Assembly: GCF_039521565.1 (NCBI RefSeq) | Contig: NZ_BAAACP010000013.1 | Location: 1 to 64,000 of the forward strand | Direction: 5' to 3' | Origin: Paraclostridium tenue | Lineage (GTDB): Bacteria > Bacillota > Clostridia > Peptostreptococcales > Peptostreptococcaceae | Length of the DNA: 64,000 bases | Shown here: one piece after another, positions 9,587 to 18,493 of the stretch | Numbering within the stretch: the stretch's first letter is position 1 | Layout of the letters: each line of letters opens with the position of its first letter | Position numbers and translations under genes: made by a program | Notes under the pieces: generated by a model | What the model saw: only the letters and a program-made list of their open reading frames with translations | What the model was told of the DNA's origin: nothing | The model's database searches: none

Positions 9587-10975
9587 ATGGAAAATTCATT
9601 AGCAAAAAGTTTTAATTTCTCATCACTTATAAAGTTTACTATACCTTCTATTGTTATGATTGTATTTATATCTTTATATACTATAGTTGATGGAGTGTTC
9701 GTATCAAGATTTGTAAATACAGATGCACTATCAGCGGTAAATATAGTGTATCCATTTATAAATGTAGTAATAGCTGTAGGAGTTATGTTAGCTACGGGAA
9801 GTAGTGCAGTTATAGCTAAAAAATTAGGAGAAAATAAAGAAAGAGAAGCCAAAGAAAATTTCACATTAATAATATTACTTGGATTATCACTAGGAATTAT
9901 AATAAGTTTAATAGGATTTATTTTCTCAGAAAAAATAATATCCATATTGGGATCTACTAAAGATTTAAATGATTACTGTATGGATTATTTTTCAGCATTA
10001 CTTTTTTTTATACCGGCATACATAATTAATTTATTATTTCAATATTTATCAATAACATCAGGAAAACCAAATGTAGGATTAATATTAACAATCATTGGTG
10101 GGCTTACAAATATGATATTAGATTATGTATTTATAGTACCTATGAATATGGGTATATCAGGAGCTGCATATGCAACTGGCATGGGAAATTTATTACCTGT
10201 AATTCTTGGAACTATATATTTTACACAAAAAAAATCAACATTATATTTTGTAAAGCCTAAGTTAGATTTTAAGGTTATAATAAATTCGTGCACTAATGGT
10301 TCATCAGAGATGGTTACTAACTTAGCTACAGGGGTAACTACAATGTTATTTAATATAGTAATGATGAAACTTTTAGGATCAAATGGAGTAGCTGCTATAA
10401 CTATAGTATTGTATGGAGAGTTTTTAATAAACTCAGCTTATATAGGGTTTTCTTCTGGAGTTGCACCAATAATAAGTTATAATTATGGCAATGAAAACAA
10501 AAAAGAACTTAAAAAGATAATTAAATACAGTACTAGGTTTATAGCTATAAGTTCATTGGTATTATTTACAATATCAATGATATTTGCACCTAGTATAGTA
10601 GGTACATTTTCACCTAGAGGAACTAGGGTATTTGATATAGGATATAAAGGATTTAAGTTATTTTCTATAGGATTTTTAGTAACCGGAGTAAATATTTTTG
10701 CATCTTCTATGTTTACAGCATTTTCAAACGGGAGAGTATCAGCAACTATATCGTTTTTAAGAACATTTGTATTTTTAATAGCAGGAATAATTATACTTCC
10801 TAAGTTTCTAGGAGTTAATGGGGTATGGTTAGCTGTGCCATTGGCAGAGATGATATCAATGATAATATCTATATTGTATATAAATAAATATAAGAGTGTA
10901 TATGGATATGGAAAAGATATTGATACTCAAAACAAAGATAAGAAGCAATCATATAAAGATATAAAGGAGCTTTAG
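9587..10975 (+). CDS. MATE family multidrug efflux pump
   Basis: The 462-residue protein has about twelve membrane helices in two similar halves. MATE signatures include an N-terminal PSIVMIVFISLYTIVDGVFV, then NIVYPF, and the second half with GVAPIISYNYG. MATE pumps export cationic drugs and dyes, including fluoroquinolones in several species, by Na+ or H+ antiport. The ATG follows GGGAGG by 4-5 bases. The next gene begins one base after its stop, and that gene's AAGGAG lies in the last codons here, so the two are coupled. The substrate cannot be read from sequence. Confidence 0.92.
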   Translation: MENSLAKSFNFSSLIKFTIPSIVMIVFISLYTIVDGVFVSRFVNTDALSAVNIVYPFINVVIAVGVMLATGSSAVIAKKLGENKEREAKENFTLIILLGLSLGIIISLIGFIFSEKIISILGSTKDLNDYCMDYFSALLFFIPAYIINLLFQYLSITSGKPNVGLILTIIGGLTNMILDYVFIVPMNMGISGAAYATGMGNLLPVILGTIYFTQKKSTLYFVKPKLDFKVIINSCTNGSSEMVTNLATGVTTMLFNIVMMKLLGSNGVAAITIVLYGEFLINSAYIGFSSGVAPIISYNYGNENKKELKKIIKYSTRFIAISSLVLFTISMIFAPSIVGTFSPRGTRVFDIGYKGFKLFSIGFLVTGVNIFASSMFTAFSNGRVSATISFLRTFVFLIAGIIILPKFLGVNGVWLAVPLAEMISMIISILYINKYKSVYGYGKDIDTQNKDKKQSYKDIKEL

Positions 10976-10976
10976 T

Positions 10977-11615
10977 ATGAAAAAAAAGATAGAAAAACCT
11001 AAGATAAGTAAATGCTTAGAAGAGGCTTACGATGTAATTAATGAAATTTATGATGAAGAATATCTAGAAAATAAAATAATAGAAAACACTACTATATCGG
11101 ATATATACGAGGTAAGAGTTAGATTTAATTCCTGTATATTTAAAAATGTAGTATTTGAAAATTGCGATTTAAGAAAAATTGATATTACTAATGTTATATT
11201 TGAAAACTGTAATATGTCTAATATAAATTTTAGTGACAGTGGAATATATAGAGCAGAGTTTATAAATTGTAAACTAACAGGAACGATATTTGAAGATTCT
11301 ATATTTAAAGATGTAGTTTTTAAAGATAGCATAGGAAGATATTCAAACTTTTCCTTTTCAAAGTTTAAAGGAGTAAGATTTAAAAATTCAGATTTTCAAA
11401 GTGGAGTTTTTCAAGAAGTGCATAATCATAATCTAGAAGTGGAAAATACAGATTTAAGTAAATCTATATTTAATGGAATTTCATTAAAAGGTGTAGACTT
11501 TACAACTTGTAATATAGATGGGTGTGAATTCAGATTAAAAGATTTATCTGGAGGAATTTTCTCAGTTGTCCAAAGTTTAGAATTAGCTAAACTTATGGGG
11601 ATAATAATAAAATAA
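10977..11615 (+). CDS. Qnr-like pentapeptide repeat protein
   Basis: The 212-residue protein is built of pentapeptide repeats of the A(D/N)LXX/F type (CIFKNVVFENCDLRKIDI and similar) from about 45 to 190. That would fold into a right-handed quadrilateral beta helix. It closes with SLELAKLMGIIIK, a C-terminal dimerisation-type tail seen in Qnr/MfpA-like Firmicute proteins. Qnr proteins mimic DNA and protect gyrase and topoisomerase IV from quinolones. Whether this one does is inference. Its coupling to a MATE pump makes a shared drug-tolerance role plausible. Confidence 0.82.
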   Translation: MKKKIEKPKISKCLEEAYDVINEIYDEEYLENKIIENTTISDIYEVRVRFNSCIFKNVVFENCDLRKIDITNVIFENCNMSNINFSDSGIYRAEFINCKLTGTIFEDSIFKDVVFKDSIGRYSNFSFSKFKGVRFKNSDFQSGVFQEVHNHNLEVENTDLSKSIFNGISLKGVDFTTCNIDGCEFRLKDLSGGIFSVVQSLELAKLMGIIIK

Positions 11616-11922
11616 ATACTTAAAAGGTCATTTATAAATTAATTGTTTTATAAAAGGTCTTTTGTTTATAATTAAATTTGGGCTAATGTAGCATATAATA
11701 ATTCACTGAAATTTTATAATTGTTATGATTATAGAATTAAGTATTATTACATATAAATCAAATTATATTTAAAATTGCAATTTAATATGTTATTTTAATT
11801 TGTCATAAAATAAAAATTTTATAAAAAACATTTATTTTTTTATGGATTTTACGAAAAAATTGTAGTACTATGTATACATAGACAACAAGATTAGACAAAA
11901 AACAAAGACAAGACAATAGGAA
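11616..11922. other. A+T-rich gap before the predicted sRNA
   Basis: No reading frame with a ribosome site is visible. A weak imperfect repeat (AAAAGGTCATTTATAAATT and TTTTATAAAAGGTCTTTT) follows the pentapeptide gene and may act as its terminator. Confidence 0.4.
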
Positions 11923-11952
11923 TTGACATAAATTTTAAAAATTACATATAAG
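11923..11952 (+). promoter_or_regulatory. Predicted promoter of the sRNA
   Basis: A perfect -35 TTGACA (11923-11928) and a -10-like TATAAG (11947-11952) lie 18 bases apart. They precede an RNA-like region that has hairpins and a terminator but no gene. Confidence 0.5.
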
Positions 11953-12070
11953 AATCATTTATAATTGATTCCTTATAACCTTTAGATAAAATACTATCCC
12001 CCCATAAAATAGTATTTTAAACCTAATACCCACCCAATTTGAAAAGACTGTATCGGAAGCAGTCTTTTTT
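11950..12070 (+). ncRNA. Candidate small RNA with exposed poly-C loop
   Basis: The region has no coding frame but three ordered hairpins. These are GAATCA/TGATTC (11952-11971); a perfect 10-bp stem AAAATACTAT (11988-11997) with ATAGTATTTT (12009-12018), whose 11-base loop starts with six C's (11998-12003); and a Rho-independent terminator AAAAGACTG (12042-12050) with CAGTCTTTT (12060-12068). A single-stranded C-rich stretch, ACCCACCC, is at 12028-12035. Exposed C-runs are how several Firmicute sRNAs (RsaE, FsrA) pair with ribosome sites. A TTGACA promoter precedes it. Alternatively it is a long leader of the yaiI-like gene at 12134, but the terminator would cut that off. Confidence 0.55.
12042..12070 (+). 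terminator. Intrinsic terminator of the sRNA
   Basis: AAAAGACTG (12042-12050) pairs with CAGTCTTTT (12060-12068), followed by a run of T's to 12073. Confidence 0.85.
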
Positions 12071-12133
12071 TTTATTTATTTTGATACTATAATAAATTAA
12101 GTAATATTAGATATATTTATTAAGGAGAATATT

Positions 12134-12571
12134 ATGAAAATATTAATAGATGCAGATGGATGTCCAGTTGTAGATATAACAATAAAAGTAGCGAGAAAGT
12201 TTAATATAGAAACGATAATAATGTGTGATACATCACATATATTTAATAAACCAGGAATTGAAACAATAATACTTTCAAAGGGGGCAGATTCAGTAGATTT
12301 TGCGCTTGTAAATAAAGTTAATAAAGGAGATATTGTAGTAACACAAGATTATGGACTAGCAGCAATGGTTTTATCTAAAGAAGGTTACCCTATAAATCAA
12401 AATGGGAAAATATATACTAATGAAAATATAGACGAGTTATTATTTACTAGACACTTATCAAAAAAAGCAAGAAGTTCAGGGAAAAAAATGAAAGGGCCTA
12501 AAAAAAGACAAAGAGAAGACGATATAAAATTTGAGGAAAGTTTAAATAATCTAATACAAAAGTATAGATAG
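12134..12571 (+). CDS. YaiI/YqxD family protein (DUF188)
   Basis: This 145-residue protein matches the whole DUF188 family in length and motifs: the opening MKILIDADGCPVV, the GADSVDFALV segment, VVTQDYGLAAMVL, and the basic tail with KKMKGPKKR. The family has a PIN-like fold with conserved acidic residues, suggesting a nuclease, but no activity is established. AAGGAG lies 7 bases before the ATG. The next gene begins 33 bases downstream on the same strand, so the two are likely cotranscribed. Confidence 0.9.
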   Translation: MKILIDADGCPVVDITIKVARKFNIETIIMCDTSHIFNKPGIETIILSKGADSVDFALVNKVNKGDIVVTQDYGLAAMVLSKEGYPINQNGKIYTNENIDELLFTRHLSKKARSSGKKMKGPKKRQREDDIKFEESLNNLIQKYR

Positions 12572-12604
12572 AATAAGTCATAATTAGGGAGAAATTTAAA
12601 ATAT

Positions 12605-13375
12605 ATGAGAAAACTTTATTTATCGTTAGCCATTATAGTTTTTAGTTTATTTACTTTTTTAATAAAGGGAGTAAATTTTTTTACAGTATTTATTTTATTT
12701 AGTATTTATGCAATATGTTTTAGTATCATATTAAATAATACTGTTAATATAAAAAATAAAAAATATTTAAATTTAATTTTAAAAATATATAATACAATAC
12801 TAATTATATTTATAGTTTCATTTATATTTATAGAATCTATATTAATAATAAATATAAATCAATTTAAAGAAGTTAAAGATATAGAAAATCTAAAATATAT
12901 AATAGTATTAGGAGCAGGACTTGATGGATATAAGGTAGGAAAGACATTACAATCAAGATTAGATAAAGCTGTAGAATATTATAAATTAAACCCAAATGCA
13001 AAAATAATAGTATCGGGTGGACAAGGTAAAGATGAAATGATATCTGAAGCGGTAGCCATGAAAAGATATTTAATAGAAAATGGAGTAAATGAAAATAAAA
13101 TAATAAAAGAAGATAAGGCAACGACAACTTTAGAAAATCTAAAATTTAGCAAAGATATATTAAAAAATAGAAAAGACGAAAAGACGAAAGTACTTATAGT
13201 AACTAATGAATTTCATTTAACAAGGTCTATGATAATAGCAAATATATTGGGAGTTGAAAATGAAGGTTTAGCATCACAAACACCAATGAAAATCAGAATA
13301 AATTATTTAATAAGAGAGTACCCAACAATGATAATAGATTTAATAAGAACTTCATTTTATTCTTTAACAAATTAA
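12605..13375 (+). CDS. YdcF/SanA-like membrane protein (DUF218)
   Basis: The 256-residue protein has three hydrophobic segments in the first 90 residues, then a DUF218 domain: YIIVLGAGLDG, QSRLDKAVEYY, IIVSGGQGKDE and VTNEFHLTRS. DUF218 proteins are envelope-associated (ElyC and SanA in E. coli affect wall and carrier-lipid physiology). The exact reaction is unknown. The window holds a second copy of this architecture at 56406, next to an LCP gene. A terminator shared with convergent topB follows. Confidence 0.87.
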   Translation: MRKLYLSLAIIVFSLFTFLIKGVNFFTVFILFSIYAICFSIILNNTVNIKNKKYLNLILKIYNTILIIFIVSFIFIESILIININQFKEVKDIENLKYIIVLGAGLDGYKVGKTLQSRLDKAVEYYKLNPNAKIIVSGGQGKDEMISEAVAMKRYLIENGVNENKIIKEDKATTTLENLKFSKDILKNRKDEKTKVLIVTNEFHLTRSMIIANILGVENEGLASQTPMKIRINYLIREYPTMIIDLIRTSFYSLTN

Positions 13376-13405
13376 AAAGGGGAGTAAAACTACTCCTCTT
13401 TTTTT
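13374..13405. terminator. Bidirectional terminator between ydcF-like and topB
   Basis: GGGGAGTA (13379-13386) pairs with TACTCCTC (13391-13398) around AAAC, with A's before and T's after. It overlaps the last codons of topB on the minus strand. Confidence 0.8.
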
Positions 13406-15543
13406 TCAAATTCCATATCCCAAGAAAAATAACCATTATCTTTCTTTGTGTATTTTAAAATTGCATCAAACTTAGAACCATTTTTACTAGTTAATCCTTT
13501 GATTTTAGCAAATCCATTTTTAAGAATGCTTTTTACCATAGTTTTAGTAGGCTTTTTCTTTAAAGCTAAAAGAAATCTATCACTATTCCAAATACCAAAT
13601 TTACAATTTTTATAATTAGTACAAATATATCCTTTAGAACATTCAACAACATCATTTTGACAAACTGGACATTTACCTAAACTTTCTTGCTTAGATCCAT
13701 CACTAGAAAAAGTGCCTTTAGAATATCTCTTAGTTTTAGGATTATAACTATAAACTTCTGTACTAATATTTTTATTTGAATCTCTTTTAATAGTTTCAAC
13801 TCCATTAACAATAAAATTCATTATATTAGTCAGATATTCACTTCTAGTAAATTCGCCTCTTTGAATATCACTTAAACTTTTTTCAAGTTTACCAGTATAA
13901 TCAACATCAAGTAAATCTTTTAATGGAAATATCTCAACTAAGTTTTTACCTAAATCAGTTATATAATATGATTTACCTTTTTTATTAACATATCCAACCT
14001 CTGCAATTTTCTTTAAGACATCAGCACGAGTTGCAGAAGTACCTATAGAATATCCAGATAAAACAGTAGTATCTTCATCAGAAACATTTTTACCACAGTT
14101 TTTCATAGCTTTAAGTAAAGTATCTTCTGTATATGATTTAGGTGGAGTAGTTTGTTTAGTTAGTATATCCATATTAATAACATCGACAACCTCGTCTTTA
14201 TTAACTAAAGGGAGTAAATCATTTTTTTCTTCTTTATTATAGACCTCTAAATATCCTTTAACTTTAAGCACTTTTCCTTTAGTTAAAAACTTATTATCAT
14301 CAACAAATGTATGGATTTCAGTATTTTCATACTCAGCAGGTGGCATAAAGTTTGCTATAAATCTATCTTTTATGGCACTATAAACAATTTCTTCATCAGG
14401 AGTCAACTTATTAGGTATTATATAAGTTGGAATTATAGCACTATGGCTATCTACTTTTGAAGAGTCAAAAACTCTTTTAGTTTTAGTAAATTTTGTTTTA
14501 TTCTCATAAGGAAGTCCAATTTTAAGTTTTTCTAAGGTTTGAGATGCCTTACTAGCTAAACTTTCCTCCAGATATATAGAATCAGTTCTTGGATATGTTA
14601 TATATCCACCTTTTCCTTTACCTTCGTACAAAGACTGACAGACTTTTAAAACTTTATCAGAAGTAAAGTTAGAATGTTTAGACGTTATATATCCTTGAAG
14701 AGATGTTAAACTAAATAATTTAGGTGCATATTCTTTAGATGTCGTAACCTTTTTTTCTTTAATAACACCAGTGTTTGAAGATATACTATCTATTACTTTG
14801 TTAGCATCATCTATACTATCAAATTTTGATTCTTTTCCTTTTATATATTTACCTTTATATTTACCATTTGCACATTTGAAATTTCCTTCTATTTCATAAT
14901 ATGTTTTTGGAACAAAGTTTGCTATCTCCATATCTCTATCATAAACTAACTTTACAGTAGGAAGTATTACCCTTCCTATGTTTAAAAGTTTTCCATTACC
15001 ATATTTTAATGTAGTCATAGATGTAAAGTTAATTCCTATTAGCCAATCTGTTATAAGTCTAGTATATCCTGCAGCTTGTAAATTTCTCATTTGTTCATCA
15101 GTTTTTAAGTTATTTAAACCTCTTTTTATATCTTCTGGAGTCCATTCATTTACTAAAATTCTTTTTATTGGTTTTTTATTTTTAGCTGTTAGAAAAATTA
15201 AAAAAGCTATCAGTTCACCTTCTCGGTCGTTATCTGTAGCATTTATTATTTCATCAACATCACTTCTATGAATAAGTGATTTTACTATATTAAATTGCTT
15301 GCTTTTAGAGGCATCAACTTTAAATCTAAATTTATCAGGTATAAATGGAAAGTTTTCACTTTTCCAAGATCCTGCATAAGCTTTATCATAATCTTTAACA
15401 TCATATAAAGAAACTAAATGCCCAACAGCATAAGTTACTATATAGTTATTTCCTTCAAAATATCCATCATGTTTAGTTTTAGCACCTAAAAATGATGCTA
15501 TTGTTTTTGCAACAGAGGGTTTTTCTGCTAATATAAGTTTCAT
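13390..15543 (-). CDS. topB: DNA topoisomerase III
   Basis: The 717-residue type IA topoisomerase starts with MKLILAEKPSVAKTIA (TOPRIM domain). It has the acidic ATDNDREGE motif at about 102-110 and the catalytic Tyr in GYITYPRTDS at about 317. Its C-terminus has a cysteine zinc-ribbon-like segment (CPVCQNDVVECSKGYIC) and a FAKIKGLTSKNGSKF repeat. It relaxes and decatenates single-strand-containing DNA. The length and domain order match chromosomal clostridial TopB rather than the shorter plasmid forms. The ATG is preceded by AAGGAGG on the minus strand. Confidence 0.95.
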   Translation of the reverse strand: MKLILAEKPSVAKTIASFLGAKTKHDGYFEGNNYIVTYAVGHLVSLYDVKDYDKAYAGSWKSENFPFIPDKFRFKVDASKSKQFNIVKSLIHRSDVDEIINATDNDREGELIAFLIFLTAKNKKPIKRILVNEWTPEDIKRGLNNLKTDEQMRNLQAAGYTRLITDWLIGINFTSMTTLKYGNGKLLNIGRVILPTVKLVYDRDMEIANFVPKTYYEIEGNFKCANGKYKGKYIKGKESKFDSIDDANKVIDSISSNTGVIKEKKVTTSKEYAPKLFSLTSLQGYITSKHSNFTSDKVLKVCQSLYEGKGKGGYITYPRTDSIYLEESLASKASQTLEKLKIGLPYENKTKFTKTKRVFDSSKVDSHSAIIPTYIIPNKLTPDEEIVYSAIKDRFIANFMPPAEYENTEIHTFVDDNKFLTKGKVLKVKGYLEVYNKEEKNDLLPLVNKDEVVDVINMDILTKQTTPPKSYTEDTLLKAMKNCGKNVSDEDTTVLSGYSIGTSATRADVLKKIAEVGYVNKKGKSYYITDLGKNLVEIFPLKDLLDVDYTGKLEKSLSDIQRGEFTRSEYLTNIMNFIVNGVETIKRDSNKNISTEVYSYNPKTKRYSKGTFSSDGSKQESLGKCPVCQNDVVECSKGYICTNYKNCKFGIWNSDRFLLALKKKPTKTMVKSILKNGFAKIKGLTSKNGSKFDAILKYTKKDNGYFSWDMEFEKKEE

Positions 15544-15791
15544 ACTTAACCTCCTTAATAAAACCTAATAAATATATTAGCATATAAAAATAAGATACAT
15601 CAACAAAACTAGATAAATTATTAGGTTTATCAATAAAACTACATTTACTTGGATGAAGATGTAATAAATGGCAAACTATTTATAATTATAGACAATTACT
15701 TACAATTTTGTAATAATGTTTATAGTATAAAATAATTTATATTACAAACATAATGGATCCGATTTATAGGGAGAGGAGTTAAGAATTACAT
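15544..15791. other. Divergent regulatory region topB / wall hydrolase
   Basis: The gap holds leaders for both genes. TTACAA (15700-15705) and TTGTAA (15708-15713) make a short palindrome upstream of TATAGTATAAAAT-like -10 sequence near 15721-15732. I see no small gene. Confidence 0.4.
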
Positions 15792-17183
15792 ATGAATTTT
15801 AAAAGAAAAAGTATGGTTGCCGGATTAATTTCTGCAGCAATCATAATACCAACCTCAACTGGAGTATCATTTGCAAATGGAGTTAATGATGCAAACTCAC
15901 AAACAAAAACTATTGATTACAGAACTATAACTGGAAATTCAGTAAACTTTAGAAAAGGACCAGGAACTAACTACTCATCTTTAAACAAATTAAATAAAGG
16001 TTATAAAGTGGAATACTTAGAAACTGTTGGGTCATGGGTTAAGATAAAATATAATGGACTAGAAGGCTTTGTACATGGAGATTATGTGTCTGGTTCTTCA
16101 AATAATAATACTTCAGAAGGTGACAATACAATAAAGACTACAAAAAAAGTAATTGGAAGTAGTGTAAACCTTAGAAAAGGACCAGGAACAAATTATTCAA
16201 TTATAAAAGCATTAAGTAAAGGAACAAAAGTAGGATTTATATCAGAGAGTAATGGATGGGCTAAAGTAAATTATAATGGAACAATAGGGTATATGTCATC
16301 TAAATACTTAGGATCTGCAAATTCAAATAATAATAATGCCGAATCTGATAATACAGTAAAAGCTGATAAAGAAGTAACTGGAAGTAGTGTAAACTTTAGA
16401 AAAGGACCAGGAACTAATTATTCAGTTATAAAAGCATTAAGTAAAGGAACAAAAGTAGGATTTATATCAGAAAGTAATGGCTGGGCTAAGATAAACTATA
16501 ATGGAAGTATAGGATATATATCATCTAAGTATTTAGGGCCTATAAACTCAAATAATAATAATAATGAAGAAGCTGATAATACAGTAAAATATAATAAATC
16601 TGTAACAGGAAGCAGAGTAAATCTTAGAAAAGGGCCAGGAACTAATTATCCAGTTGTTACATCTTTAAGCAGAGGAACAAGTGTAGGAGTTATATCAGAA
16701 AGTAATGGATGGTCAAAAATAAATTATAATGGAAGTATAGGATATATGTCATCTAGTTATTTGGGAGTTATAAGCTCAAATAGTAATACAAATGAATCTA
16801 TAAACTCATCATCAAAAGCGGATAAAGTTATAAATTTAGCAAAGCAGCAATTAGGAAAATCATATGTTTGGGGAGCAGAAGGGCCTAACACTTTTGATTG
16901 TTCAGGATTTACACAATATGTATTTAAAAATGCTGCTTCAATAAACTTACCTAGAGTATCTAGAGAACAAAGTAGATTTGGGCAATATGTAAATAAAAAT
17001 AATCTTCAAAAAGGGGATTTAATATTCTTTGATACTGATAAAGATGGTTCAGTAAATCATGTTGGTATATATATAAGTAATAATGAGTTTATACATGCAT
17101 CATCTGGTGGTAAAAAAGTTATAATATCTCAATTAAATGGTTATTATTCATCTGTTTATACAAATGCAAGACGAGTTTTATAA
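15792..17183 (+). CDS. Secreted NlpC/P60 endopeptidase with four SH3b repeats
   Basis: The 463-residue protein has a signal peptide (basic MNFKRK, hydrophobic core, cut near residue 28) and four SH3b domains at about 44-100, 120-175, 195-250 and 270-325. A C-terminal NlpC/P60 domain follows from about 345, with catalytic Cys in TFDCSGFTQYV, His in NHVGIYI and a third residue near FIHASSGG. It would bind peptidoglycan and cut gamma-D-Glu-diamino-acid bonds. SH3 copies start at 15933, 16155, 16380 and 16608, spaced 222, 225 and 228 bases; the Asn runs in the linkers grow from 3 to 4 to 5. Copies 2 and 3 are nearly identical, a recent duplication. Confidence 0.95.
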   Translation: MNFKRKSMVAGLISAAIIIPTSTGVSFANGVNDANSQTKTIDYRTITGNSVNFRKGPGTNYSSLNKLNKGYKVEYLETVGSWVKIKYNGLEGFVHGDYVSGSSNNNTSEGDNTIKTTKKVIGSSVNLRKGPGTNYSIIKALSKGTKVGFISESNGWAKVNYNGTIGYMSSKYLGSANSNNNNAESDNTVKADKEVTGSSVNFRKGPGTNYSVIKALSKGTKVGFISESNGWAKINYNGSIGYISSKYLGPINSNNNNNEEADNTVKYNKSVTGSRVNLRKGPGTNYPVVTSLSRGTSVGVISESNGWSKINYNGSIGYMSSSYLGVISSNSNTNESINSSSKADKVINLAKQQLGKSYVWGAEGPNTFDCSGFTQYVFKNAASINLPRVSREQSRFGQYVNKNNLQKGDLIFFDTDKDGSVNHVGIYISNNEFIHASSGGKKVIISQLNGYYSSVYTNARRVL

Positions 17184-17215
17184 AAAATAAAAAGCGAAAG
17201 CTTTTTATTTTTTTA
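17182..17215 (+). terminator. Terminator of the NlpC/P60 gene
   Basis: AAAAAATAAAAAGC (17182-17195) and GCTTTTTATTTTTT (17200-17213) form a long stem capped by a GAAA tetraloop, overlapping the stop codon. Confidence 0.9.
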
Positions 17216-17298
17216 TTTTATATGTATAAATATCGTGATAATTTGAAAATACTAATAAAGTCATCATAATCATATGTTAATTTTTAAGGAGAGTAATC

Positions 17299-17706
17299 AT
17301 GTGTATAATAACTGATTTTTACCAATTTAAATATAGTAGGAATAATTATTATATAGAGTTTTATATGAATAGAGATGCTGTTATGGATATAGAAAATGCT
17401 TTAGATGAAAGACTTAGTGAATATGCAGTCAATAGAGACTCGGAGTGTGCATATATGAGGTTAAAAGAATTATTTCAAAAATCTAGAGCAAATAGTAACT
17501 CACCATATGTAGAAATCAGAATGAATAAATGCTTTATGATTTATATATCTAATTTACAATTATACTTTAGAAATAAAGTTAAGTATGAAGTTTTAAATGT
17601 ACTTTATAAGTATTTACAAACTTATATGGCTTTAGAGTATGAAACTTTAAGTATATTTAATATACTAGATGAAGATACAAAAATTAGAGTTTTGTCTACA
17701 ATATAA
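17299..17706 (+). CDS. Hypothetical protein, 135 residues
   Basis: I do not recognise this protein. It is soluble and mixed alpha/beta, with a Tyr-rich N-terminus (FYQFKYSRNNYYIEFYM), an acidic middle and three scattered Cys (residues about 2, 53 and 78). It has no signal peptide or membrane helix. AAGGAGAG precedes the ATG by 5-6 bases, and codon use is like its neighbours, so it looks like a real gene. It stands alone, after the wall hydrolase terminator and convergent with the small gene at 17835. Confidence 0.65.
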   Translation: MCIITDFYQFKYSRNNYYIEFYMNRDAVMDIENALDERLSEYAVNRDSECAYMRLKELFQKSRANSNSPYVEIRMNKCFMIYISNLQLYFRNKVKYEVLNVLYKYLQTYMALEYETLSIFNILDEDTKIRVLSTI

Positions 17707-17752
17707 TAAAAAAACTTAAGTAGCTTCTATATTTCTATAGAAGTTATTTAAG
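17706..17752 (-). terminator. Terminator of the 73-residue minus-strand gene
   Basis: A 17-bp stem (17715-17731 with 17736-17752, two wobbles, TTTC loop) is flanked on the left by seven A's. The U-tract therefore lies on the minus strand, and the terminator mainly serves the gene at 17835-18056. Confidence 0.7.
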
Positions 17753-17834
17753 GTTATAGGATGTTATAAATTATGTATAACTTTCAATTTTATTGTATTT
17801 TATAAAATTTATTTTCCTAAAGTTTAAATATCTT

Positions 17835-18056
17835 CTATTTATTCAAAGAAACATTGACTGAAAGATAATCAAAGTTATTTAAAGATCCATATTTTTTTTC
17901 ATAACACATTCTAGCTTTATTAAATTCAGAGCAAAGTTTATTATAAGTATCCATAGCATTTATATCTTCTGTATGATTATCTAGATATAGATGTAAATTT
18001 AAACAAGCAAAGCACAGCTCTTCTATATTAGTTAACATTTCAGCTCTTGTAGCCAT
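17835..18056 (-). CDS. Hypothetical small protein, 73 residues
   Basis: I do not recognise this small, soluble, helical protein. It begins MATRAEMLTNIEELC and contains CFACLNLHLYL (a CxxC pair), then MCYEKKYGS. GGAGGTAGG precedes the ATG at ideal spacing and a good minus-strand terminator follows, so expression is likely. A CxxC plus a later Cys could bind metal, but no known domain is evident. Confidence 0.6.
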   Translation of the reverse strand: MATRAEMLTNIEELCFACLNLHLYLDNHTEDINAMDTYNKLCSEFNKARMCYEKKYGSLNNFDYLSVNVSLNK

Positions 18057-18493
18057 TATATCCTACCTCCATTTTTCTTTTTTATCTATATAAGTTCTTA
18101 TTATACATAGTACAATCTTATAAATTTAGCTTTTCAAAGATTGTTTTACCTTTTAATGATTTTGAAAAGTTATACATACTAATAAATATTTAATAACATA
18201 ATGTCTAATTAAAGAATAATTATAAATTTTTTAGACTTAATTAATTTACATATGATATAGTTAATAATTTATTGAATTATCTTTATCTAATATAATAATA
18301 TGTATGGATAGATAAATAGTTACACAAAATTTTAAATAAATTAAAAAAGAATGTAAAATATAGAAATTCATAAAAATATATATAATAAAATGATTTCCTG
18401 GGAAATAATTAGATATAAGGTATGAATATCTTGAACTAATATTGGGCTTTGTGATAAAATAAGTTGCATATTCACAAAAAATGAGGTGATTTA
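18057..18493. other. Non-coding gap with promoter elements
   Basis: This 437-base A+T-rich stretch shows no supported gene. It holds the leaders of both flanking genes. A palindrome ATTTCC-TG-GGAAAT is at 18393-18406 and could be an operator, and a promoter for the ttcA-like gene is at 18431-18460. Confidence 0.45.
18431..18460 (+). promoter_or_regulatory. Promoter of the ttcA-like gene
   Basis: TTGAAC (18431-18436) and TAAAAT (18455-18460) are 18 bases apart, about 33 bases before the start codon. The 14-base palindrome at 18393-18406 lies just upstream. Confidence 0.5.

Noticed and set aside
9541..9945. 134-codon minus-strand frame over the MATE promoter and start
   Set aside because: It runs through the promoter and ribosome site of the MATE gene and has no start signal of its own.
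15933..16830. Tandem array resembling a CRISPR-like periodic repeat
   Set aside because: The repeats are coding SH3b domains about 225 bases apart, not short repeats with spacers.
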